Positions 14,941 through 56,900 of a stretch of DNA of 64,000 nt are shown piece by piece. Numbering within the stretch: position 1 is the first letter of the stretch; every line of letters starts with the position of its first letter. The translations under genes were made by a program, and so were the position numbers. Source of the stretch: Zonotrichia leucophrys gambelii (lineage: Eukaryota; Chordata; Aves; Passeriformes; Passerellidae); contig NC_088170.1 of assembly GCF_028769735.1 (NCBI RefSeq), positions 61,289,585-61,353,584 of the forward strand. Direction: 5' to 3'. The notes under the pieces were generated by a model that saw only the letters and a list, made by a program, of their open reading frames with translations, did not search any database and was not told the origin of the DNA.

Positions 14941-15620
14941 GATTAACATAAAATGAATGAAGTGTCAAATTCCCCTCTTCCCCATTCTCAGCCTTCTCCT
15001 AGCAAAATACACGCAGTTCACCTCCAAGGACCTCGGTATTACACAGTGTGCATACACAAAGCTGATTTTCTTCCCACATCATTGTAATTACACTGCCTTC
15101 ATTAAAATTAACAGAATTCTCACTGTTTATTTCAAGGCAACAGTGAGCACTAGAGTGTGCACAGCACCGGCTGGCATACACAGCACACATCTCCTCTCTC
15201 TGCCAGCAGCACCTCCTGCACTCAATATACACCTTGGAATCTTCCAAGGTGCTGACAATAATTATTTGCATCCATATTAACAAGCACACTTTAGATGTTA
15301 GCATGCTACTGAGCTACAGCTTAATCAATTCAGTGTTGCTCATCTGCAGTGTCGGGAAATTTTAAAGCCAAACTTGTTTTGTGGTTCCAAGAAAAATTTC
15401 ATATTGAATTAAGTGTATAAAATCTCTTAGTCAGAAAGGCCCTGCACAGAGGTGTTGCATGAGCTCTGCCCTGTCATTAGTGACATTGCTGAACAGGGAC
15501 ATTATCCTAGCTAATTAATATCTAGAGTATCCACTATCCATTAATTAATCACCGTAACGTGAGAGAAGAATCAGCGTTGTGTATGCATACAGTGTAATCC
15601 AGAGGTTCTTGAAGGTGCAA
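14941..15620. promoter_or_regulatory. Candidate distal regulatory element
   Basis: A stretch of balanced composition about 5.5 kb before the GNAI1 start. It combines homeodomain-type TAATTA sites (15,259-15,264 and several TTAAT/ATTAA motifs near 15,510-15,550), a perfect octamer ATTTGCAT at 15,264-15,271, and a palindrome with 10-base arms at 15,230-15,251. It does not look like a repeat. The regulatory role is inferred from motif density alone; I could not test conservation. Confidence 0.35.
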
Positions 15621-15766
15621 GCACTTTGCCAGAAGACTCAGCAATGGGGCAGAGGGGCCTTTGACATTTAATTCTCATGGAGAGTTTGTACTTGCTCTTT
15701 TTAATTATTTTTTCATCTGTTTAAGTTTCAAATGGTGTAATAAACCTGTTGTTTCAGATTCAGAAA

Positions 15767-16315
15767 GCCAGCTGTGTCCTGGGCAGCATCTGGAGCACCG
15801 TGGGCAGCAGGTCAGGAGGGGATTCTGCCCCATCCAGGTCTGGGGTCCCCAGCACAGGGAGACCAATGGACCTGTTGGATCAATTTCAGAGGGATACCAA
15901 GTTGATTGGATAGATGGAGCACTGCTCCTACGAGGAAAGGTTGAGAACTGGGTTTGTTCAGCCTGGAAAAGAGAAGGCTTTTGGGTGAGCTCATTGTGGC
16001 CTTTCAGTACCTGAAGGGAGCCTGCAAGGAAGACAGAGAGGGACTTTCCTCAAGAGCATGCAGTGACAGGCCAAGGGTGAATGGATTCCAACTGACAGAC
16101 AGTAGGTTTAGATTAGATGTTAGGAAGAAATTCTTTACTCTGAGGCTGGTGAAGCACTGGAACAACATGCCCAGGGAAGCTGTGGATGCCCCATCCCTGG
16201 AAGTGTTCAAGGTCAGGCTGGATGGGGCTTTGAGCAACCTGGCCAAGTAGAAGGTGTCCCTGCCCATGGCAGAAGGGTTGGAATGAGCACTATGGAAGAA
16301 GATACCTTGAATCAC
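15767..16315 (+). repeat. CR1 LINE fragment with 3' region, forward orientation
   Basis: A classic avian CR1 3' half in sense orientation. Diagnostic blocks in order are TTGTTCAGCCTGGAAAAGAG, CAGTACCTGAAGGGAGCCTG, TTAGGAAGAAATTCTTTACT, GTGGATGCCCCATCCCTGGA and AAGGTGTCCCTGCCCATGGC. The last stretch (about 16,290-16,315) is decayed. The 98- and 117-codon open frames in it are CR1 remnants with no intact reverse transcriptase. Confidence 0.95.
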
Positions 16316-16370
16316 ACTTTGGGAACGTTTTATTTTCTCAGCACAAAAGGAAATTAAGTAACTTAAGTAA

Positions 16371-16450
16371 AAAATACTTACTAGTTTTAGTAAGTATTAC
16401 TTACTTACTTACTTACTAAAATAATACTTACTATTATTTTAGTAAGTAGT
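16371..16450. repeat. (ACTT)n microsatellite with two hairpins
   Basis: Five ACTT-type units at about 16,398-16,417 are flanked by two inverted repeats. One has 11-base arms (16,373-16,383 and 16,388-16,398) with a 4-base loop. The other has 16-base arms (16,410-16,425 and 16,433-16,448) with a 7-base loop. Both arm pairs were checked base by base. Confidence 0.9.
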
Positions 16451-19419
16451 TCAGGTATTGAGATATAATTATGCATAATGTTACATGTTTTATTCAGAAA
16501 GTATTTTACCTTGCTCTATTTATTTTTTCAAAGGCAGAAATTAAAATTCTTGCCCACTTTCCTCTAGTTCTTTTGTAACAGCTGTATTCAATTTCTCATA
16601 TATGTTTTTGTGTACTGTGTCTGGTTAAAGACAAGAGCAAAGGATGATTAAATCAGATAATTTAAATTAAAATCTGAAAAACAGCAAAATAGAAGGCTGA
16701 AGGCTGATCATTATCCCCATAAAACACTGTGCATTCCATACCAAACACAAGAAATTTATCTATTAAGCCCATGCAGCAAGCAGCTAAAGATAATCTTACA
16801 GAAAAATGAGCCCAGGAGCTGGTGATGCAGACTCAAAAGGAGGTCATATCAAACAACAGCTATTTGTTGTTAAACCAAGCAAAACAACAAAATCTCTTGA
16901 AATAATCGCCTCTCAGGAATGAGGCCATGAAACACACAGCTCCTGAGCAATCTCCCAACTTGTTAGAAGAAAGTAAAAGCTGTACAGTTCTAACTGCAGG
17001 GATGAAATACACAGTCTCACATAACCACACTGCTGTGAGGCAATGCTGATCCATGAGTTAGAGCTTACACATTCCCTGTGTTTTGGAATAACACACAGGG
17101 ACCATTGGTGTACTGTCCAAATACAGACTGCATTTATCTACTTAACTATAGTTTCTCTCACTATGGAGTAGATTATTTTATCTAAGAAGAAAATACTTTC
17201 AGACATCAGGTTCAGATCTGTGGTAGCTCCAGGTAGTGACTCAGGCCTACACTGCTGCACAGCACCATGTAAGACATTATTTGTTACAAAGCACTGCACT
17301 GACAACCTTTGTTCTGAATATTGGGAGTTTCCTGGCCACAACAGAGTTAGCACAATCATTCCTCAGCCCTCTTGGGCACTGTAAAAAGAGTTTCTGCTAT
17401 TCCATGATCCTGAGAGCTGCTATGTATGTGAAGTAACACTAGAATACCATAGTTTATCCCCTGCACCATTATTGCATAAGTAGAACTAAACAACTGACAT
17501 TGCTGAACACTGTTGAAAAGATCTCTTATAGTTTCAAAGAAGACTGCATAAGGAAATAATATTAGTGAACCTGTGCCATGTAGTACTTCCACTTCTGAAA
17601 AATTAAAAATTGATACCAACTGCCTTCAAATTTTTACAGGAATGCACATTAGAATGCTCAGGAGTTCCCCTGTAATATTACAATATTTTTTGTAATATTT
17701 TTGTACATGGTTTTTTGTAATATTGTTTTACAGGTTTTTTGTAATATTGTTCATGTACAACCAGGTACAATTTATCCACAGGGTTGTGGATACTGATGTG
17801 ATAAATACTACAGGAAAAGGTAGTAGAAAAATCCTAATTATGAAATAAAGTGGGCTTGGGTTAAATAGAACTAAGAAGTCAATCTTTAAGACTAAGCTAT
17901 ATATACAAAAGAGGAGATACTATCCAGTTCTGTTTTCCAGATACAGGGTGATAAAAAGAAAAAGAACTTGGGTCCGTTTCAAGCTTTTTGCCAATGAATG
18001 TAGTGACAATGTTAAAGGGGAAAAAGGACAGAGAGAACACCCTCACAAATACTCTAGGCCAAAAGCATAGAAATGTATGCTCTATGCACATGATTAAATG
18101 AAACAAAATCCATGCAAAGTTGAGGTGTCCTACTTGTAGTATCTCCATTTCTGTAACATCTGCCACTTTTATTATCACATTATTTCCACCTACCATAATC
18201 TCTGTTTACAACTTTCTTATCCCTTAATCTGTACTTTCACTTACAAATACCCTAACCACGTGTTGTTTATCTCAGAAATAATTCTTTAGCCTTGATTTCC
18301 AAATCAGAAAAGTATCTCTAAGCTTATTAATTTTCATCTCCACTAGCTCTGTTCTTTCCTGAGCAGCAGTTGACATTGCTCCCTCTACCACAGGAGAGGC
18401 CAGGAACCCTAAAACAAGACTAGGCTTCCATATGTGAGATGAGCTGTTTTGTAAAAGTTTTTATCCCACACAGTACCAGGGTGGAAGTCTGCCCAAGAGA
18501 ACACAAAATAAACTAAACACCTGAACAACTCAGGAGGGCAGAGAAGCAACAAACACCTCTCAGGTGCCCTGGCATTCTCCATAGCAGCAGGACAATGAAG
18601 ATGGCCAAATAAAATGTCAGAGGTCTTATAAAGTCTTGAGAACCAATGTACTTTGGGGTTTCTTTAAGAAAGAATTCTATACTATCCTTTGCTAGTGCTG
18701 AGAGCATGCCTACCAATCAGATGTGAAAAATATTTAAGTTATAGTTGATCTCTGCAAAGAAGAAAAACCACACATCCAATCAAAGTAAAACATTTGATAC
18801 ACTTTTCCATTGAGTATTACAGGAAAAAAATCTTTTTAATTTGCTAAGTATCGTAATTGCTGAGTCTGACTTAAAGTCTTTGCACTCTAATGCTAAAACA
18901 CCTTCTGTGCTGTAAAGTGCTGCTCTTTTTGAGCTCATTCTGGGGGCAGAAGTTCTTGAGATTCTATAGAAACAAAAAAAATCCTAAGGACTCACTAGAA
19001 AGATGAATTTTAATTTAACAGGTTTGCCTTGTAGGCTTTTGCGCCTTACGTTTTGACTGAAGCTTTTCCTGAGATTCACAAAGTTTTATCAGTTGTGCAC
19101 AGTTCTATCCACAAATTTCAGTGCAATCAGTGCTTCACCCTATCAGTGCTGACCAGATGGGGTTGTGGGTCCCAGTCACACCGCAGCTCAGCTGAATTAT
19201 CCCGAGGTCCCTTCAACCTCATTTCTTCTGTGATCCTATTATCGGGTAACGGGATCTCTCTTTTGCAATCCAAATGCAACATGTGCGTGCTGGGGAAAGA
19301 CTTGTAAACATTGCATAGTTTCCTTAGGGCTTTTATAATAAACAGCAAAACAAGTCATAAAACAGCCTCTGACAGGTCACAGATGTGCAGACAGCCCCAT
19401 GCCAGGGCTCTGAGACAGG
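16451..19419. other. Intergenic DNA, no gene seen
   Basis: AT-rich sequence with only short open frames, none recognisable. It contains the TGTAATATT repeat block listed separately. No transposon was identified. Confidence 0.5.
17671..17760. repeat. TGTAATATT repeat block with flanking inverted repeat
   Basis: TGTAATATT occurs four times (17,671; 17,691; 17,716; 17,740). The first lies in the perfect palindrome TGTAATATTACA. A 19-base unit starting GGTTTTTTGTAATATT is duplicated at 17,709-17,727 and 17,733-17,751. The pair is enclosed by a 9-base inverted repeat, TTGTACATG (17,701-17,709) and CATGTACAA (17,752-17,760). Confidence 0.85.
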
Positions 19420-19755
19420 GCAGAGAATCACGGAGTGGGTCAGGTTGGAGGGGACCATATCGGGGCATCTGTGCCAACCTCCCTGCTCCAGCAGGGCCAT
19501 CCCAGAGCACATGGCCCGGGATTGCATCCAAATTATTGGAGTATCTCCAGTGAGAAAGGCTCCACAGCCCCCCTGGGCAACCTGTCCCAGTGCTCGGCGA
19601 CTGCACAGTGAAGCGCTCTCTCATGTTCAGCTAGAACTATGTGTGCACCAATTTCCCTGTTAGCTCTCGTCCTACTGCTCGGTACCACCGGGAACAGCCC
19701 TGCTCCAATCTCCTGGCACCCCCTTCCCTATTTAAATGCTTATATACATGGATGA
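19420..19755 (-). repeat. CR1 LINE 3' fragment, reverse orientation
   Basis: Read on the minus strand this matches the 3' end of a CR1 subfamily. The + strand shows GAATCACGGAGTGGGTCAGG, CCTCCCTGCTCCAGCAGGG, CATCCCAGAGCACATGGC, ATCTCCAGTGAGAAAGGCTC and GGGCAACCTGTCCCAGTGCT in the expected order. It ends about 100 bases before the CpG island, so it is the nearest transposon to the GNAI1 promoter. Confidence 0.9.
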
Positions 19756-20191
19756 AGGAAGGTCCATCAAAAAAGAGCGGGATGAGCAGCTGAGTCGTGA
19801 GGTGGGACGGTTCGTTTGGCTTTGGGTTCGTGCGGTAAAGTACGTCTGACCGATCAGCCCACGTAAAACCCAGCCTTACTACTGCCCCTCCTGAGGGCCG
19901 ACTGCCAGCACCCAGCGACGGCGGGGCTGCACCCCGAGAGGCTGCCCTGGGTCCCGGCAGCGGAAACAGCGGGACAGGGGGACAAGGCAGGACAGGGCAT
20001 GAGGGGACGAGGAGCTCTGCTCCTGCACCACCCCTCCCCCCCCCCGGGGTACCCCATTGGCACAGCCCGGCCCGGCGCTCCCCCGCCCCGCCGAGCAATG
20101 GAACCTCCCGCGCGCGAGCAGTTTAAATTCGAGCCCCTCCCAGGGAAATGCCTGGGGCTCGCGCGCGGGGGCGTCACGGGCTGCGCCGCTT

Positions 20192-20341
20192 CCAGCCCCG
20201 TTCCGCTCCCGCTGTGCTTCCACTTCTAGCCCCGTTCGCGTTCCGCTCCCACTGTGCCTCCACTTCCAGCCCCGTTCCTGTTCCGCTCCCGCTGTGTCCC
20301 CGCTCCCAGCCCCGTTCCGCTCCCGCTGCGCTCTCCTCCAT
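20192..20341. repeat. Four-copy GC-rich minisatellite in the promoter
   Basis: Four imperfect tandem units start at 20,192, 20,226, 20,266 and 20,306, with lengths of about 34, 40, 39 and 35 bases. Each begins C-AGCCCCGTTC (the second has T for C) and contains TTCCGCTCCC followed by CTG-GC-type sequence. Units 2 and 3 carry an extra six bases after GTTC. The array sits inside the CpG island about 500-650 bases before the start codon. Confidence 0.85.
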
Positions 20342-20664
20342 CCCGTCCCCCGCCCCAAAACGCCTGGCCGCCGCCGTGCGCACGCGCGGCCGCGCCCGCC
20401 CCTCTTCCCGCCGTGCACGCGCGCCCCTCCTCTGTCTCTCTCTCGCTCCCCTCCCGGCGTGGGCGGTGCGCGCGCGGTCGCGCGCCTCCGGCGGGGCGGG
20501 GGCGGTGCCGCGCGCGCAGCAGCCTCAGGGCCGGCGGCGGGAGCGGCGGCCCCGGTGCGAGGCCTCGGTCCGCCCGTCCGCAGCCCCGCTCTCCCCGCTC
20601 CGCGCTTCCCCGGCCGAGCTTCCCCACGGCCCCTCCCGCTCGCTGCCTCCCCTCTTGGCCGTGA

Positions 20665-52047
<31,383 letters not shown>

Positions 52048-52649
52048 GAACAGACAAAAGGTTGTTAAATGGTAAATTACATGCCTGACAACAGGACTTA
52101 AACATTTGGAATATGCCCACGCTGTGTAAAACCTGCATAGATATACTTAATTCTCTTTTATTTTATTTTTAGGTTTGGAGATAGACTTCGCACAATTCTA
52201 ATCTGATTCTTTTCAAGGTGAAAGAAGTACAAAATGCATTGTGCTCAATGATAGATCAGTACTGTACTTGCCTGTTTTAACAGCTTTATTTATGTTTGTC
52301 TTGTAAATTTAAGTAATTAGTTAACACTGAGATGTCAGTTGATTGTATGTAAACCTACAGTTGTAGTAATGTATTTGTATAAACGTTGAACGGAATATTT
52401 TAGTAACTTGTTGTCCTCTAAAACATTCATCTAACATTTCCATGTTTTATGAAGATACTCTTAGAGGAGACAGACACTTTTTGCCTTTGGATTATTTAAA
52501 CATCTTGTAAAATTAAATTTTCTTTTCATCTTAAGGGTGCATGCTGCCTTATTCTTTACTTTTGTTGGTAATACTGTATATGGCATTAGCTTTTTTGATA
52601 TTTAAACAGCCTCATAACACTTTCTCAGACTTAAAGAAGAAACATAACC

Positions 52650-52655
52650 AATAAA
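52650..52655 (+). terminator. GNAI1: Proximal polyadenylation signal AATAAA
   Basis: Canonical hexamer about 600 bases after the stop, followed by a T-rich stretch (CTTATTTTTTGCC) suitable as a downstream element. It would give a short 3' UTR form. Confidence 0.5.
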
Positions 52656-52874
52656 CTTATTTTTTGCCTTAAGTTTTGAAAAAAAATCTTTTTATAAATT
52701 TAGGATAAACACAAAGATTATTTTAAAATTTAAATGAAATCCACAGTTTATGAAATCCAGGCTCACAGTCTTTGCAGTGGAAATGTGGCAACACTGGGAA
52801 ATTGTTGTTTGAGGGTTAGGTACAACTGAAGCTGATGGAAATGCAAAAAGGAAGTTGTTAAAGCTATTCATATC

Positions 52875-52880
52875 AATAAA
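52875..52880 (+). terminator. GNAI1: Possible polyadenylation signal AATAAA
   Basis: Canonical hexamer, followed by a GTGGTCTTTACTC stretch that could serve as a downstream element. Use is unknown. Confidence 0.3.
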
Positions 52881-53033
52881 AAATTATACTGTGGTCTTTA
52901 CTCAGTGGATTAAATGGAAAAATTACCTTTGGGGTGTTTTAAATAGACAGCGAAGGCTGGAGTTCAGAGTAATGTTTTTTCTGCTTACTTTAAACATAAA
53001 TTCATGTTCTCAAATTTTTTGCTATTTTCTGGT

Positions 53034-53039
53034 AATAAA
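53034..53039 (+). terminator. GNAI1: Possible polyadenylation signal AATAAA
   Basis: Canonical hexamer within the candidate long 3' UTR. The downstream context is not especially GT-rich. Confidence 0.25.
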
Positions 53040-53948
53040 ACTAGTTGGATAACTTAATAACCATAGAAGGATTGTGTTCTCCCACGAGACAAGGGGGCTT
53101 CACAGATTAAAGCAAATTCTTGTTGCATATAGCAAGAATCTTCAATGCTTTGGGTAGGATGTTTTAGTGAGTTAGAAGTGCTGAGTTTTTGATTTCCTCT
53201 TTAATTATAGCCTCAGAGTTTCTTATAAGTTAAGGATGATTTTCTTCTGGTTATGCTTTCATTGTGTGATTTGCTGTCTTAGGTACCTATCATCCATTGC
53301 CTTAGGGATAGTGCCAAAACTGATTTTTTTAATACAGTTTTTAAAAGGAATAAGCTTCTAAATGTAAATAAGTTGATGGTTGTCTTAAATGTATGTTGTC
53401 ATCTAGAAAACACAAACATACCAAACCTGGAGATAAAATTTTCTATAATTGTTAAAATATTTCAGGCAGCTACAGTACACCGTAAGTTCTTTGAGAAGTA
53501 AATAAGTCTTGGAGCCTGTGGCTATTTTTCTATATTATCTTAGCATTTATGTTCTTAGAATGTTCAAAATATTGAAGTCATTGTTCTGTTGTTTAAATTT
53601 TGATTGTGTATGTGTTTAAGTTAGGCCTCTGCTTGAGTAAAACTTACCTGCCCTTCTCATTCTTTAATGCTTTCTTTGTTAGGTACAGAATTTCTAAATG
53701 CATTTTAAATGAAAGATTAGAAAGGAGATAAGTTATTGCTGGAGGTTGTTAAATATGTTGATACATTATGAGCTCTTTCAGCAGTTATGGTAAGCAATCT
53801 GTATATCCTGGGCTGCTTTTAAGTGTGCTTTATGGTTTTGGATATGATTTTAAATCTCACTGAACTACTTTGTGGAATTGTATTTACACCTACATTCCAG
53901 CTGGTTTTTGTACTTAATGTAATACAAAAATTGGGATTAATCAAATTA

Positions 53949-53954
53949 AATAAA
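53949..53954 (+). terminator. GNAI1: Distal polyadenylation signal AATAAA
   Basis: Canonical hexamer followed within 30 bases by a TTTTGTGCCTTGCTTG GT-rich stretch, a good downstream element. This is the preferred end of the long GNAI1 transcript. Confidence 0.5.
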
Positions 53955-56900
53955 TCTAAATTTTGTGCCTTGCTTGAAAGAAATGTTTTTCATTAAATGT
54001 GCTGATGGAAATCTTTTTGCATCCATTCTGTGGAGGTAACTAGGTAGTAAAAATGAGAAGATAGGAAGTCAAGAGTAAATGTAAAAACATCGTGCTATAA
54101 GCATTAGGGTTTTTTTATTAATTAATACTTTTTGTAGCACCTTCAGTTGGAGAACTTTTGGAATTTTATAACTAGTGGTTTATTAAGTATTTGTATATTA
54201 CCACAGAACAAAATTGTGAACTAATTTTCCTTGCTAGTCCACAGATAATCTTGTTTTTTCTGACCTGATGCATAGTCAGCAGGGATGTTTCCCTGTAGAG
54301 ATGCTGCACTGATAGGTCAGTCTTTGTCCAGAGATAAAGTTGTCAGCCTAGGCCTCTTCTCTAGGAAACGCTCCAAGAAGATTTCCATGCAGTTGTGGTG
54401 GGAGCCATGCATTTAGTTTTCACTGCAGCTGTAATAAGGCTCCATATCTCTGTCCCTCAGGAGCCTGCTTCTCTGTGAGAGCACTGCAGAGAATGGAGGA
54501 AATGCTGCAGGTACTCCACTGTCTAAGGGGGACAGTCTTGGCCCTCAGCAGCCTGAACTCTGTTCTCTTCCAGTTCCCCATTCCTCTGATTTTGTCATGC
54601 AGAGTTTGCAGGCAAACTGCTTTCTGTAGCATGACACAAAAAGCTCTCTCTATTACCTAAGAAATTCCTTCAGGATATTGTAAATGTACTATATGTAAAA
54701 AAACCAGACCTTTGTGGAGACTTCTCCAGCCCCATGGTCTTGTGCACAGCTGTGTGGTTAAAGTCTCTCAGTAAAATGCAGCTGTCATTAAACATGTAGT
54801 TATTTTTAAGGGGCTTAACACTGTGGAAGGGTGGTTTGGAAAATTTGCTATTTGGCTTCATTATGCCACCTATGGAATCTGGAGGTTAATTTGGTGTTAA
54901 ATGTAGTAATCTCTCATTAACGAAAACAAGGTCGAGGATCACAGCATGGGAACACTGTGGATTTTCTGGATTGCTGTTTCTGGTTCTGTGTAGGCAATTA
55001 GCAGCTTCATGATTTAAAGTCTACATTAAACCTTAGGGAGCAAAAGAGATCCATCTCCAGCATGCTGAACAGCATGGTGGCTGGTGTGCATTCAGAACTG
55101 GGGAGAATTAAAGGATAATTGTCTGTTTCAAATCAAGCAAAAAGGAAACCCTGCCAAGATACTAGCTATACTACTGTGTGAATGTGTCTTGAAGTTGTTA
55201 TACTTCATATTAGTAGCTAAGATCTTGTGGGTCAAAGAGTAATGCCAGGGTTGTAAGCTTCAAAGCCTTGACTATATTTCATTTTTTAAAAAGTATAGAA
55301 GATGCAACAAGAGTCTTTAAGCACCTCAGCCTTGAATAATTCATAGCCTGTGGAAGTGCACTCACGGTCCATGAATGTGGAACATGAGACTGGTAAAAGT
55401 GGAGCTTAATCAGTCATGGACTATAAGCAATGCTTGTAGTTTCTGCAAAACTGTCGAGTTTTTATACTCTAATGAACAGTAATATTGAAAATTCAGTTGC
55501 ATAGATGCAAGAAAAACCATTTTGTGGTTTTACCTCTGGAGTTCTTGCAAAGAAGCTGGCTTGACATAGAGGGAACTAGGACCAGAGTTTTACTTAGTTA
55601 TATTTCCAAGTAATGAAAATATGCTGTACTTAAAAATGACTGTTAAATTGCATTTATCAAGCTTTTTGTCCTTGGTGTATTTAGAAGCAGTACTTTTCAA
55701 ATGTTGTCATTGCAGACAAGGTGCTTCTGTCTGGTTTGTTCTGCTTGTCTTCTTTTTTGTGGTAGTGAGACTTTGACTGTTACCTGACACAACAGAGGTC
55801 AGGATTATTGAGCAGTTTATTGCAGGAGTAATTTATTTGATCTAAGGCATAGTTAGGCTTATTTTCAAAAGTCAGTAAGGTGAGATCTATATAGGGCAGT
55901 GTAATGCTATACCATTTTTGATATAGCATACCCCTTCTGGGTATTAGGACAGGAAAAGTTAAGACCACAGTGTAGAAAAACTGCATGTCTGTAGAACTGT
56001 GTCAATTCTGAAAGGAATGTCAGAGCATGTGTTACAAAAGAAAGATTTATGCATGCAAGAATGTACTGATAAGAATGTGCCATCTGAAAATTGACTCTTT
56101 TTAATTGCAGTGGAACAAAAGGCATTTACAATCAAATACATTGTCACTGGAAGTCACTGCAGCTTCACAGAACTAGCTGTTCCCAGCTACCTTAGTCTTC
56201 CTCCTTTTCTATCCTCCCACTAAGAGAAGTCTGGGGAGAGGTGGTGTCACTGTGCTTTCCCTCACGGGTTGTGCTATTTGTGTCGACATCTGAGGAACCT
56301 GCTACAGATATGCTGATCTGTACTTTCTTTTGCAGATAAAGAATATGCAGATGCCTGATTTAAGATTATTATTAGTATGGTAATGTGAGAATATGCAGAT
56401 TGATTAGAAAATAAGTGTACTTAAAACTGCATGGTTTTGTATAGAAGAGCATGAAGAGAAGTCTGGGAAACCAGGAACCTGAGCAGGTGAAGCTTTTTAG
56501 TTCTGTAGTTTACAGTTCCACAGTGATCCACAGTCTGATCAGAAGTCTTTACAGCATCACATCAGGCACATCTCAAATATCTCTTACAAGTGTGCTCCTG
56601 TCTACAGAATCAGAATGCACTGTGAGACAGTACTGTACAAATGACTGAGAGGAAAACACATTGCAAATAGAAACATACCTCTAGGTTTTCTCCATTTGTC
56701 AAAAAAAGGAACAGTTTTCTAGACTAAATCAAATGAATAAACCATCTATTTTGTACATAGTTTCACAATAATTTGTCTCAGGAGCTATAAAATCTTCCTA
56801 TGAAAAAAAATATGGGGAGGTACGGCCACAAATTTTCACTCTTCCTCTGTTTCAGTGTCGTGATTCTCTTGAATTATGATTAAAAAAACCCCAACCCACA

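Larger units (their letters stand above)
52048..53975 (+). other. GNAI1: GNAI1 3' UTR (probable extent)
   Basis: The sequence after the stop is AT-rich, with ATTTA motifs and several polyadenylation signals. Ending shortly after the AATAAA at 53,949 gives a 3' UTR of about 1.9 kb, which would fit the roughly 3.3 kb GNAI1 mRNA I remember from mammals (not checked). A short form ending after 52,650 is also possible. Confidence 0.55.

Noticed and set aside
15661..16250. Open frames of 117 and 98 codons
   Set aside because: They lie largely in a CR1 3' fragment and read its non-coding tail; no reverse-transcriptase motifs are present.
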